Of a stretch of DNA of 64,000 nt, positions 8,907 to 17,420 are shown in pieces. A program made the translations under genes and the position numbers. How positions within the stretch are numbered: position 1 is the first letter of the stretch; every line of letters starts with the position of its first letter. The notes beneath the pieces are model-generated. The model was not told where the DNA came from. It ran no database searches and saw nothing but the letters and a program-made list of their open reading frames with translations. The stretch is from Mesorhizobium sp. Root102 (GTDB lineage: Bacteria; Pseudomonadota; Alphaproteobacteria; Rhizobiales; Rhizobiaceae), in the NCBI RefSeq assembly GCF_001425625.1, contig NZ_LMCP01000019.1:1-64000 (forward strand), read 5' to 3'.

Positions 8907-10021
8907 GGGCGAACTCCTGATTGCTTGAGTTGGGCAAGGTGATGCCGGGCGAGGCCGACCAGAAGCACCATGTCGCGACGAGCGTGTTCGGCCGTGTTGC
9001 GCACCGGCGTGCCTTCGACGATCGCCGACCAAAAGCCTTTCAACTCTTCGACAAACGCCTCTTCGTAGCCGCTTCGAATCTCCCGGCTGGAGAGGGTGTG
9101 GCCGTCACTTGTGCGCAGGGTCAGGCGCGTCGGCTGGTGATTGAGATAAGGCGAGGGGAATTCCAGTTCCAGCGAGGCGTCGTCGAAGTAGAGAGTGATG
9201 CGCTCGCGGTAGTCGGCTAGTCCCGGTACGGCCAGGTGCACCATGTTCCAAAGCGCCTGGCCGTCGAGCAGCCGTACGGCACCCTGGCCGCCTCCGCCCT
9301 TGGCAAAAAGCGAGGCACCAACAATTTCGCCGTCCGAGACTCCGAGCGCGTCGAGCAACCCGTGGATGGCGTTCACGTCGTGCACGATCGACGAACAGTA
9401 AGCGCCAACGAAGCCGCGAAAGGCGTCGGCGTCGTCTATTCCGGGCAAGGCGCGCTCCACTTGCTCGCGCTGCTTGGCGGCGGTCGAGGCAATCAACATC
9501 GCCGCGACGTCTTCCCCCCGGCATGTGGAGTGGTGACGTACGAAGGGCCACGCGTCGGCATCATTGGCCTCGACCGAAACGTAGCGAAGCGCTTGCGCCG
9601 TGCCCGGCAGCATTTTCAGTGCCGCTTCGTAGCTCGGATCGAAACGCTTCATGTAGCCGACCTGAAGCACCGTTCCGGCGCGGCCCCTGGCGGCGATCAA
9701 TTCGTCAATGTCCTCGGCGCTGTAGCAAAGCGGCTTTTCGCAGAAGACGTGTAGGCCCCTGGCGAGGGCAGCGAGACTCTGTTCCAGGTGCAACGCATCC
9801 GGCGAAGCTATGACTACGGCGTCAAGCGGCATGGCAAGAAGCTCATCGAGCTCGGCAAATGTCCTGAGGCCGAACTCCTCTTCGACAAAGGCGCGGACTC
9901 TCTGCGACGGATCATAGACCCCGAGGACCTCGAACTGCCGGTGCAACTTGAGCAGATTTGGAATGTGTTCGACCTGGGCAACGCCACCGGCACCGATCAC
10001 ACCCACCCTTATGCATTGCAT
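8903..10021 (-). CDS. Gfo/Idh/MocA-family NAD(P)-dependent oxidoreductase
   Basis: A 372-residue enzyme with an N-terminal Rossmann fold (RVGVIGAGGVAQVEHIPNL), the conserved CEKPL motif near residue 95, and a C-terminal GFO_IDH_MocA substrate domain. The family oxidises sugars or cyclitols such as myo-inositol with NAD(P). It is the first gene of the leftward operon and translationally coupled to the IolE-like gene. Its 5' end faces the MocR regulator across a 98-bp gap with repeated operator-like motifs. A role in oxidising an imported cyclitol or sugar is inferred from context. Confidence 0.88.
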   Translation of the reverse strand: MQCIRVGVIGAGGVAQVEHIPNLLKLHRQFEVLGVYDPSQRVRAFVEEEFGLRTFAELDELLAMPLDAVVIASPDALHLEQSLAALARGLHVFCEKPLCYSAEDIDELIAARGRAGTVLQVGYMKRFDPSYEAALKMLPGTAQALRYVSVEANDADAWPFVRHHSTCRGEDVAAMLIASTAAKQREQVERALPGIDDADAFRGFVGAYCSSIVHDVNAIHGLLDALGVSDGEIVGASLFAKGGGGQGAVRLLDGQALWNMVHLAVPGLADYRERITLYFDDASLELEFPSPYLNHQPTRLTLRTSDGHTLSSREIRSGYEEAFVEELKGFWSAIVEGTPVRNTAEHARRDMVLLVGLARHHLAQLKQSGVRP

Positions 10022-10036
10022 CGGTCAGCCCCATCT

Positions 10037-10117
10037 GAACCTGATCGCATTTTTCTTGAGCCTAGGACTGCTTTGGTTCCATTGTTAGAACCAGATCGCT
10101 TTGATTTTTTGGAACCA
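10037..10117. promoter_or_regulatory. Divergent regulatory region with repeated operator-like motifs
   Basis: Between the oxidoreductase and the MocR gene the sequence GAACC(T/A)GATCGC occurs twice as a direct repeat, at 10037-10048 and 10088-10099, 51 bp apart. That is close to five helical turns. A perfect inverted pair TGGTTC-N8-GAACCA lies at 10074-10093, and a further GGAACCA at 10111-10117 abuts the MocR start. MocR/GabR/PdxR regulators are known to bind direct and inverted repeats in divergent promoters, so these are good candidate sites for the adjacent regulator, with autoregulation likely. Confidence 0.65.
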
Positions 10118-10119
10118 CA

Positions 10120-11589
10120 ATGAAGACCAGTTTTCCAATCGACGGCATTTCACTGGATCGCGACAGCCCCGCTAATTTGCATCGGCAGCTGTATGTCCAG
10201 TTGCGTGATCTGATCGAGCACCGCGTGCTGCCGAGCGGTCACGCGTTGCCCTCGACACGGGTTATGGCGCGGGATCTGCACGTTGGCCGCAACACCGTGA
10301 TTGCTGCTTGCGACCAACTGGCGCTGGAAGGCTACCTGGCCATGCGGCCGCGCAGGCCCTCGGTGGTGATGGATCTACCAACCCGTTCGGCCGTGCAGGA
10401 ACATGTCTCGGCAGCGGACGAGAACCCGATATCCTTGCGTGGGCAGATCATGCTCGCCCAACCTTATCATCATGGCCGGCCCGGTATGCTGGCATTTCAC
10501 CCCGGCATGCCGGACCCGGACAACTTTCCTTTCAACACCTGGTCCAAGCTGCTCAGTCGCCGTGCAAAATTCGCGCACATCGACCTTTTCGGAACCTATC
10601 ACGTCAAAGGCTATCCCCCTCTTTGCGAAGCCATAGCTCGCTATCTCACGGCTTCGCGGGGCGTGAAGTGCAGCCCCGAACAGATCGTCGTGACCAATGG
10701 TGCCCAGTCGGCGTTCGATCTTCTGGCCCGGCTGCTGATCGATGAAGGCGACACGGTATGGATGGAGGAACCAGGATACTACGGCGCGGGTTCGGCTTTC
10801 GTCTCGGCGGGAGCGAAACTGGCCCCGCTGCGGGTGAGTAATGCAGGGTGGGACCTTGACCCACCGCCTGTCATTCCGCGCATGATTTTTGTGACGCCTT
10901 CCTGCCATCACCCTCTCGGCATAACCATGCCGATGGAACAGCGGCTCAATCTCCTGCACATGGCCGAGACTTGGCGGTCATGGATCATCGAGGATGACTA
11001 TGACGGCGAATACCGCTTTCAAGGACAGCCGATTCCTGCGCTGCAGGGCATCGGCGCGTCAAATCGCGTGGTTTATGTCGGCACCTTCGCGAAGATACTG
11101 TTTCCAGCCATGCGCCTCGGCTTTCTGGTGGCGCCCAAGGCCATAGACCCTACTATCGTCTCGGCGCTGAGCGTGACCGGCCAGTTTGCCCCACTGCTTA
11201 CCCAGGCTGCGCTGGCCGACTTCATGAACGAGGGGCACTTTACTCGCCATCTTCGACGCATGCGGCGTCTCTACTCGGAAAGGCGGCAATTCTTCCTGGA
11301 AAGCTCGCAGAGATATCTCGGAGAATGGCTGGATTTCCACGCCACCGAATCCGGCATCCAGGTTGTCGGCATTTTCCGCGAGAGATGTAACGACACGTCA
11401 ATTGCCGAGGCGGCGCTCCAGCACGGGATCAATGTATCGGCCTTGTCGATTCAGTACCGTCATGGCACGAAACAGAACGGTCTTGTCATGGGCTTTGCGG
11501 CTGCCGATGCGCAGACAACCGAAAAGACTATGCAGAAATTTCGGACCCTGCTGAAAACCTGTTTCTCAAAAACACCTGATCTCGGGTAA
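10120..11589 (+). CDS. MocR/GabR-type transcriptional regulator (GntR HTH + aminotransferase fold)
   Basis: A 489-residue fusion. Residues about 12-80 are a GntR winged helix (LHRQLYVQLRDLI, LPSTRVMARDLHVGRNTV). Residues about 125-480 are a fold type I aminotransferase-like domain with the expected PLP-binding lysine in GTFAKILFPA (Lys325) and the IEDDYDGEYR aspartate/tyrosine motif. Such proteins sense an amino compound or PLP and regulate a divergent operon. Here the divergent operon is an inositol-like catabolic and transport operon, similar in logic to the rhizopine-associated regulator after which MocR was named. The PLP site looks intact, so PLP dependence is expected. Confidence 0.9.
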   Translation: MKTSFPIDGISLDRDSPANLHRQLYVQLRDLIEHRVLPSGHALPSTRVMARDLHVGRNTVIAACDQLALEGYLAMRPRRPSVVMDLPTRSAVQEHVSAADENPISLRGQIMLAQPYHHGRPGMLAFHPGMPDPDNFPFNTWSKLLSRRAKFAHIDLFGTYHVKGYPPLCEAIARYLTASRGVKCSPEQIVVTNGAQSAFDLLARLLIDEGDTVWMEEPGYYGAGSAFVSAGAKLAPLRVSNAGWDLDPPPVIPRMIFVTPSCHHPLGITMPMEQRLNLLHMAETWRSWIIEDDYDGEYRFQGQPIPALQGIGASNRVVYVGTFAKILFPAMRLGFLVAPKAIDPTIVSALSVTGQFAPLLTQAALADFMNEGHFTRHLRRMRRLYSERRQFFLESSQRYLGEWLDFHATESGIQVVGIFRERCNDTSIAEAALQHGINVSALSIQYRHGTKQNGLVMGFAAADAQTTEKTMQKFRTLLKTCFSKTPDLG

Positions 11590-11656
11590 AATGCCGAGAC
11601 TAATCATTGTTTTGAGGCCGAGCCTTTGGCGAGAATTAGATGGGTCTATCGCCAAC

Positions 11657-11686
11657 AAAAAAGGCGCGGGCCTGACCCGCGCCTTT
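11657..11686. terminator. Bidirectional rho-independent terminator
   Basis: An 8-bp GC stem (ggcgcggg / cccgcgcc) with a 5-base loop is flanked by an A-run on the left and TTT on the right, between the converging MocR-type regulator and aquaporin genes. It can terminate transcription from both sides. Confidence 0.8.
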
Positions 11687-11707
11687 CGATGCCCGAGCGT
11701 TCGGAGC

Positions 11708-12385
11708 TCAGTCCTTCTCGAAGATGCGCGCCTTGGCGACGACGCCGGCAATAGCGCCGCCGATCAGCGGTGCGACGATGAAGAGCCAGAGCTGGCCGAT
11801 CGCGGCACTTCCCGAAAACAGCGCGGGACCGATCGAACGGGCCGGGTTGAGCGACGTACCCGTCACCGGGATGATGGCGAAGTGCAACCCCGCCAGCGTC
11901 AGGCCGATGACCAGCCCGGCGAACGCCGTCGAGTGCTTTTCAGCCGTGACGCCCAGGATCACGGTGACGAACGTGAAGGTGCCGATCACTTCCCATAGGA
12001 ATGCCGAGCTGACACCCCATTTCGTCACGTCCCAGCCGTTGGGGCCGAAGCCGGTGGTGTGTCCGCCAACCTGGCCGGAGACGATGATCCACAATGCCAG
12101 CGAAGCAAGGACGCCGCCGATGATCTGTGCGATCCAGTAAGGGACGACGTCCTTGGCCGGCAGCCGGCCGGCAAGAAAGACGCCGAGCGTCACCGCCGGA
12201 TTGAGATGCGCGCCCGAAATGGGGCCGATCGCATAGGCCGCCGCAATGAGGCCGATGCCGAACGCCAGACCGATGCCTTCCTGGCCGAGCGGCAGCGCAC
12301 CGCCGAAGCCGCCCGTCACCACAGAAGCAGTACCGATGAACACCAATAGAAATGTGCCTAGAACTTCCGCCAGATAAGTCTTCAT
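11708..12385 (-). CDS. aqpZ: Aquaporin Z-type water channel
   Basis: A 225-residue MIP-family channel with six membrane segments and both NPA boxes, GAHLNPAVTLG near residue 62 and GTSLNPARSIGP near residue 178. The small-residue context and the length fit AqpZ water channels rather than glycerol facilitators, which have an aspartate after the second NPAR. It is a single gene. From 12386 to 12702 I see no gene, only AT-poor intergenic sequence. Confidence 0.93.
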   Translation of the reverse strand: MKTYLAEVLGTFLLVFIGTASVVTGGFGGALPLGQEGIGLAFGIGLIAAAYAIGPISGAHLNPAVTLGVFLAGRLPAKDVVPYWIAQIIGGVLASLALWIIVSGQVGGHTTGFGPNGWDVTKWGVSSAFLWEVIGTFTFVTVILGVTAEKHSTAFAGLVIGLTLAGLHFAIIPVTGTSLNPARSIGPALFSGSAAIGQLWLFIVAPLIGGAIAGVVAKARIFEKD

Positions 12386-12702
12386 TGCCCTCTCCTCGTG
12401 TCGATCCGCCGGTCCGCGTTTTCCGCGCCGCGAATCATGTCGGCAAGAGTATTACCTGGCGAAAAACTTGGAAAGCAGTGCAGCTATGCCAGATTGCGTG
12501 CTTGTATTCGGTCGTTGCGAACATTAGAGACCCGTCATCTATTGGTCGATCTGCTGTTACGGGTCGAGGACATTTACTGGTCGGTCGGTTTTTGGCCGGT
12601 TAGGGGCCTCATCATCGCTGGACGGAAGCGGGGTTCAATCCAGACCTAAAAGGCTCTAAGAGCAGGCTCAGAGATCACGTGCTCGATTTGATGGAATGAC
12701 GA

Positions 12703-13992
12703 ATGCGACTGGGCGGACGGCTGGCAGCGGCCATCGAAGTATTGGAAGACATCGGCCGGCGCCACCGGCCGGTGGCGGACGCGCTGAAGGATTGGGGCCT
12801 GTCGCATCGCTTCGCCGGCGGCGGCGACCGTGCGGCGATCGGCAACATCGTCTATGACGCCCTGCGCCACAAGCGTTCCGCCGGCTGGCTGCTGGGCGAG
12901 GACACGCCGCGCGCCATCGGCTTCGGCGCGCTGCTGCTCGAATGGGGCCAGACGGCCCAGTCGCTCAACGACGCGCTCGATGGCGACAAGTTCGCACCGC
13001 CGCTGCTGACCGCCGCTGAGCTTCAGGCAATCGCCGGGCGCCGGCTTGCCGATGCGCCGGACGCGGTGCGGGCGGATGTTCCTGACTGGTGCGCGCCGCT
13101 TTTCGAGCGAGCCTTTGGCGCCGGCTGGGTCGACGAGGGTGCGGCGCTGGCGACACGCCCGCCGCTCGATCTCAGGGTCAACACCTTGCAGGCCAATCGC
13201 GACAAGGTGCTGGCCGAACTGACGGGAACCGGGGCGAAACCCGCTGCAATAGCCCCGCACGGCATCCGCATCCCGCCGATCGACGGCGACGGCAGGCACC
13301 CGAACGTCCAGGCGGAGCCGGCCTTCCAGAAAGGCTGGTTCGAGGTCCAGGACGAAGGCTCGCAGATCGCGGCAGCCCTTGCCGGGGCCGAAGCCGGCAT
13401 GCAGGTGCTGGATTTCTGCGCCGGCGCCGGCGGCAAGACGTTGGCATTGTCGGCTGCGATGGACAACCGCGGCCAGATCTTTGCCCACGATGCCGAAAAG
13501 GCGCGGCTGGCGCCGATCTTCGACCGCATTCGCCGCTCTGAAAACCGCAATGTCCAGATCGTCACCAAGCCAGCCGAACTCGCCCAGCTGGGCAACCACA
13601 TGGACATTGTGCTGGTCGACGCGCCCTGCACCGGCAGTGGCACCTGGCGGCGCCGTCCCGATGCCAAATGGCGGCTAACGCAAAGACAGCTCGATGCCCG
13701 CAAGGGCGAGCAGTTGGCGATCCTCGATGCGGCCAAGGCCTATGTCAAACCCGGTGGCCTGCTGGTCTACATCACCTGTTCGGTCTTCGACGAGGAGAAT
13801 GGCGAGCAGGTGGCGGCCTTCCGGGACCGCAACAGCGGTTTTGTCCCGGTCGATCATCGCGCGCTTTGGGACAGCCGTTTTCCCGGCCATGAGGCAGCCG
13901 CACGCATCGGTGCCAAAGGCGACATCTCCCTGTCGCCGGCGCTTAGCGGAACCGACGGGTTTTTCTTCTGTGCGTTGCGTCGGGCAAACTGA
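12703..13992 (+). CDS. RsmB/NOP-family 16S rRNA (cytosine-5) methyltransferase
   Basis: A 429-residue SAM-dependent RNA methyltransferase. An N-terminal helical (NusB-like) region is followed by the Rossmann methyltransferase domain with the SAM motif LDFCAGAGGKTLALSA. Two cysteines are seen: the catalytic-loop DAPCTGSGTWRR and the nucleophile motif YITCSVF. This pair defines the m5C RNA methyltransferases of the RsmB/NOP2 group. Substrate position C967 is inferred from similarity of layout. It is followed closely by tspO. Confidence 0.9.
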   Translation: MRLGGRLAAAIEVLEDIGRRHRPVADALKDWGLSHRFAGGGDRAAIGNIVYDALRHKRSAGWLLGEDTPRAIGFGALLLEWGQTAQSLNDALDGDKFAPPLLTAAELQAIAGRRLADAPDAVRADVPDWCAPLFERAFGAGWVDEGAALATRPPLDLRVNTLQANRDKVLAELTGTGAKPAAIAPHGIRIPPIDGDGRHPNVQAEPAFQKGWFEVQDEGSQIAAALAGAEAGMQVLDFCAGAGGKTLALSAAMDNRGQIFAHDAEKARLAPIFDRIRRSENRNVQIVTKPAELAQLGNHMDIVLVDAPCTGSGTWRRRPDAKWRLTQRQLDARKGEQLAILDAAKAYVKPGGLLVYITCSVFDEENGEQVAAFRDRNSGFVPVDHRALWDSRFPGHEAAARIGAKGDISLSPALSGTDGFFFCALRRAN

Positions 13993-14056
13993 CGCTGCCG
14001 TTGACAGGCGACGACAGCGCTCCAGTTGCAGATGCGCGGCGTCGGGCCGCCCATCA

Positions 14057-14521
14057 ATGGGGGAATCCTTGCAAAGATATCTGTCGCTTCTGCTCTTTCT
14101 CATCGTGGTGTTGGGAGGAGGCCTGCTGATCGGCTACACGACGCTGCCGGGCGAATGGTATGCGTCGTTGGCCAAGCCGCCCTTCAACCCGCCGAACTGG
14201 GTATTCGGACCGGCCTGGACACTGCTCTATGTGCTGATCGCCGTGGCCGGCTGGCGGACATGGCAGCGGGAGTCCACGGGGGCCGCGATGAAGGTCTGGG
14301 GCACCCAACTTGTCCTGAATTTCTTGTGGTCGCCAACGTTCTTCGGCGCCAGGATGATTGGGCCGGCTCTGCTTGTCATCGTGCTTCTTCTCGCCACCAT
14401 CGTCCTGTTCATCGCCAGGGTCTGGAACCGCGACCGGCCGTCCGGCTGGCTGTTTGTGCCATACGCGGCATGGGTGGCGTTCGCCACTTTGCTCAACGCT
14501 TCGCTTCTCTGGTTGAACTAG
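14057..14521 (+). CDS. tspO: TspO/MBR-family tryptophan-rich sensory protein
   Basis: A 154-residue membrane protein with five hydrophobic segments and the family motifs WYASLAKPPFNPPNWVFGPAW near residue 36 and NFLWSPTFFG. TspO proteins bind porphyrins and other hydrophobic ligands and, in rhizobia and Rhodobacter, influence stress and nutrient responses. The ATG at 14057 was chosen because the protein then begins just before helix 1. The longer frame belongs to the shadow of the upstream gene. Confidence 0.9.
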   Translation: MGESLQRYLSLLLFLIVVLGGGLLIGYTTLPGEWYASLAKPPFNPPNWVFGPAWTLLYVLIAVAGWRTWQRESTGAAMKVWGTQLVLNFLWSPTFFGARMIGPALLVIVLLLATIVLFIARVWNRDRPSGWLFVPYAAWVAFATLLNASLLWLN

Positions 14522-14619
14522 GGCGGCCTTTGGATCGTTTTGTTGCAGTGCAGCAAAAGCATTTGCCTGCCGCCCATGCCTCTGCAATAAGCTTATCCGC
14601 GTAAAGGAAGGCAGCGGCC

Positions 14620-15078
14620 ATGGCAGCAAAGATCGTACCCGCCCCGGACTATGAAGATCGCGTCAGGACCTCCTTCGCGCGGCAGAAGGCGATGGCCACG
14701 ATCGGTGCCGAGCTGACGCTGGTGACGCCCGGCATCATCGAGATCGAGATGCCCTATTCGGCAGAACTCACCCAGCAGCACGGCTTCCTCCATGCCGGCG
14801 TCATTTCGACGGCGCTTGACTCGGCCTGCGGCTATGCCGCTTTCTCGCTGATGCCGGAAAATTCCGGCGTGCTGACCATCGAGTTCAAGGTGAATCTGCT
14901 GGCGCCCGGCCGCGGTGAGCGCTTCCTGTTTCGCGGCTCGGTGACCAAGCCCGGCCGCACCATCATCGTCGCCGATGGCCAGGCCTACGCCTTCGCCGCG
15001 GATGGCGAGGCCAAGCTGATCGCGACGATGACCGGAACGATGATGACGGTGGTTGGCCGCGACGGCATAGAAGGTTGA
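14620..15078 (+). CDS. PaaI-family hotdog thioesterase
   Basis: A 152-residue hotdog-fold protein with the PaaI signature HGFLHAGVISTALDSACGYAA and the conserved strand LTIEFKVNLLAPG. Such enzymes hydrolyse acyl- or aryl-CoA thioesters in the cytoplasm. It is four bases upstream of the nucleosidase gene and probably co-transcribed with it. The substrate is unknown. Confidence 0.85.
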   Translation: MAAKIVPAPDYEDRVRTSFARQKAMATIGAELTLVTPGIIEIEMPYSAELTQQHGFLHAGVISTALDSACGYAAFSLMPENSGVLTIEFKVNLLAPGRGERFLFRGSVTKPGRTIIVADGQAYAFAADGEAKLIATMTGTMMTVVGRDGIEG

Positions 15079-15082
15079 TCTG

Positions 15083-15748
15083 ATGGGTAACGTTGTGCGA
15101 ATTGGCGGCAAGGACGTCCTCTTCGTCATGGCGGCGCAGGCAGAATATGGCCCGCACCTCAAACAGCTGTTCACGCCATTGATGACAGGCGTCGGTCCGG
15201 TCGAAGCAGGCGTCAGGCTGGGTGTCGAACTCTCCTCGCTGAAATCGGAGAAGGCGCTGCCGGATCTCGTCGTTTCGCTTGGCTCAGCCGGCAGCCGGAC
15301 GCTGGAGCAGACGGAAATCTACCAGGCCGTTTCGGTCAGCTACCGCGACATCGACGCCTCGCCGCTTGGTTTCGAGAAAGGGGCGACCCCGTTTCTCGAT
15401 CTGCCGGTGACGGTGCCGCTGCCGTTTAGGATTCCTGAAATCAGGCAGGCGACGCTGTCGACCGGCGGCGCAATCATCACCGGTGCGGCCTATGATGCGA
15501 TCGCCGCGGAAATGGTCGACATGGAGACCTTCGCCTGCCTGCGCGCCTGCCAACTGTTCGACATCCCGCTGGTCGGGCTGCGCGGCATCTCCGACGGCGC
15601 GGCCGATCTCAGGCACGTGGGCGACTGGACCGAATATCTGCATGTCATCGACGAGAAGCTGGCGGACGCCGTCATAAGGCTCGAACAGGCTATTGGCTCG
15701 GGCGCGCTTCGGACGGAACCGTCTCGTGACGATGCAAGACGAGTCTGA
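15083..15748 (+). CDS. 5'-methylthioadenosine/S-adenosylhomocysteine nucleosidase
   Basis: A 221-residue nucleoside phosphorylase-fold protein. Features are VLFVMAAQAEYGP at the N-terminus, the TGVGPVEAG glycine loop, the catalytic-side glutamate motif AEMVDMETFA and the ISDGAADL motif with the active-site Asp. This matches the MTA/SAH nucleosidase family, which recycles methylthioadenosine and S-adenosylhomocysteine by cleaving off adenine. It follows the thioesterase with almost no gap. It is shorter at the C-terminal helix than some homologues, but the key motifs are intact. Confidence 0.82.
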   Translation: MGNVVRIGGKDVLFVMAAQAEYGPHLKQLFTPLMTGVGPVEAGVRLGVELSSLKSEKALPDLVVSLGSAGSRTLEQTEIYQAVSVSYRDIDASPLGFEKGATPFLDLPVTVPLPFRIPEIRQATLSTGGAIITGAAYDAIAAEMVDMETFACLRACQLFDIPLVGLRGISDGAADLRHVGDWTEYLHVIDEKLADAVIRLEQAIGSGALRTEPSRDDARRV

Positions 15749-15803
15749 AAGTCAGGCCTCGCAACCCATTGCGCCGACTCATTTCTTTCTCTAAACGCTC
15801 GCC

Positions 15804-17366
15804 ATGAAAACAGCCAATCATCCCGACACCGTCCTGATTGTCGATTTCGGCAGCCAGTTTACCCAGCTCATCGCCCGCCGCATCCGCGAGGCGGGCGTGT
15901 TTTCCGAGATCGTGCCGTTCCAGTCGGCCGAAGCGGCGTTCAAGCGCATCAATCCGAAAGCCGTCATCCTGTCCGGTGGCCCGGCTTCGACCAGCGATAT
16001 TGGCAGCCCGCGCGCGCCGCAGATCGTCTTCGACGCCGGCGTGCCGGTGCTTGGCATTTGCTATGGCCAGATGGCCATGTGCGTGCAGATGGGCGGCGTC
16101 GCCGAAAGCTCCGACCATCGCGAGTTCGGCCGCGCCTTCGTCGAGATCGAAAAGGACAGCCCGCTGTTCGAGGGCCTGTGGGCACCCGGCCAGCGTCATC
16201 AGGTATGGATGAGCCATGGCGACCGCGTCATCTCCTTGCCCAAGGGGTTCGAAGTGTTCGGCAAGTCGGAAGGCTCGCCCTTCGCCATTTTCGGCAACAT
16301 CGAGCGCAAGATGTACGGCATCATGTTCCACCCAGAGGTGGTGCATACGCCCGATGGTGCCCGGTTGCTCAGGAACTTCGTCCACAACATCGCCGGCATC
16401 GAAGGCGACTGGACCATGCGCGCCTACCGCGAGCACGCGGTCGAGACGATCCGCAAGCAGGTCGGCAAGGGCAAGGTCATCTGCGCGCTGTCGGGTGGCG
16501 TCGATTCCTCCGTCGCAGCGCTGTTGATCCACGAGGCGGTCGGCGACCAGTTGACCTGCATCCTTGTCGACCACGGCCTGATGCGCAAGGACGAGGCCGC
16601 CGGCGTGGTGGCGATGTTCCGCCAGCATTACAATTTGCCGCTGATCCTGGTCGATGCCTCCGAAAAATTCATCTCGGCGCTGGAAGGCGAGGTTGACCCG
16701 GAGAAGAAGCGCAAGACCATCGGCCGGCTGTTCATCGAGGTGTTCGAGGAAGAGGCCAAGAAACTCGGCGGCGCCGATTTCCTGGCGCAGGGCACGCTCT
16801 ATCCCGATGTCATCGAGAGCGTCTCGTTCACCGGCGGCCCGTCGGTGACGATCAAGTCGCACCACAATGTCGGCGGCCTGCCCGCGCGCATGAACATGCA
16901 GCTGGTCGAGCCGCTGCGCGAACTGTTCAAGGACGAGGTAAGGGCGCTTGGCAAAGAACTCGGCCTGCCCGAAAGCTTCATTGGCCGCCATCCGTTCCCG
17001 GGCCCCGGTCTTGCCATCCGCTGCCCGGGCGGCATCACCCGCGAAAAGCTGGAGATCCTGCGCGAGGCCGACGCCATCTATCTCGACGAAATCCGCAAGG
17101 CCGGCCTTTACGATGCCATCTGGCAGGCCTTCGCCGTGCTGTTGCCGGTGCAGACGGTCGGCGTGATGGGTGACGGTCGCACCTACGAGTTCGTCTGTGC
17201 GCTACGCGCCGTCACTTCGGTCGACGGCATGACGGCGGATTTCTACCACTACGACATGGCCTTCCTCGGCGCTGCAGCCACCCGCATCATCAACGAAGTC
17301 CGCGGCATCAACCGCGTCGTCTACGACGTCACCTCGAAGCCGCCGGGAACAATCGAGTGGGAATGA
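15804..17366 (+). CDS. guaA: GMP synthase (glutamine-hydrolysing)
   Basis: A 520-residue complete GuaA that converts XMP to GMP. The N-terminal glutamine amidotransferase has the nucleophile Cys86 in GICYGQMAM and the His/Glu pair in MFHPEVVHTP. The ATP-pyrophosphatase domain carries SGGVDSSVAAL. The C-terminal dimerisation domain ends with the canonical PPGTIEWE. The 3' end of guaA is a known integration site in Mesorhizobium (IntG-type integrases of tripartite ICEs), which matters for reading the region downstream. Confidence 0.97.
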   Translation: MKTANHPDTVLIVDFGSQFTQLIARRIREAGVFSEIVPFQSAEAAFKRINPKAVILSGGPASTSDIGSPRAPQIVFDAGVPVLGICYGQMAMCVQMGGVAESSDHREFGRAFVEIEKDSPLFEGLWAPGQRHQVWMSHGDRVISLPKGFEVFGKSEGSPFAIFGNIERKMYGIMFHPEVVHTPDGARLLRNFVHNIAGIEGDWTMRAYREHAVETIRKQVGKGKVICALSGGVDSSVAALLIHEAVGDQLTCILVDHGLMRKDEAAGVVAMFRQHYNLPLILVDASEKFISALEGEVDPEKKRKTIGRLFIEVFEEEAKKLGGADFLAQGTLYPDVIESVSFTGGPSVTIKSHHNVGGLPARMNMQLVEPLRELFKDEVRALGKELGLPESFIGRHPFPGPGLAIRCPGGITREKLEILREADAIYLDEIRKAGLYDAIWQAFAVLLPVQTVGVMGDGRTYEFVCALRAVTSVDGMTADFYHYDMAFLGAAATRIINEVRGINRVVYDVTSKPPGTIEWE

Positions 17367-17420
17367 TTCAGACCTACCCAAACGCCGCCGAAAATACGCC
17401 AATCTGCGACGTAACATACT

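Noticed and set aside
12352..12649. Overlapping small frames in the gap between aqpZ and the methyltransferase
   Set aside because: No ribosome site and no protein-like pattern. They begin inside aqpZ antisense sequence.
12600..12660. A stretch with ggggttcaatcc that recalls a tRNA T-arm
   Set aside because: No acceptor, D or anticodon arms could be paired around it. No tRNA was found anywhere in the window.
15690..16991. A 433-codon open frame antisense to guaA
   Set aside because: It is a mirror frame of a high-GC gene. guaA on the other strand has every family motif, and the antisense product resembles no family.
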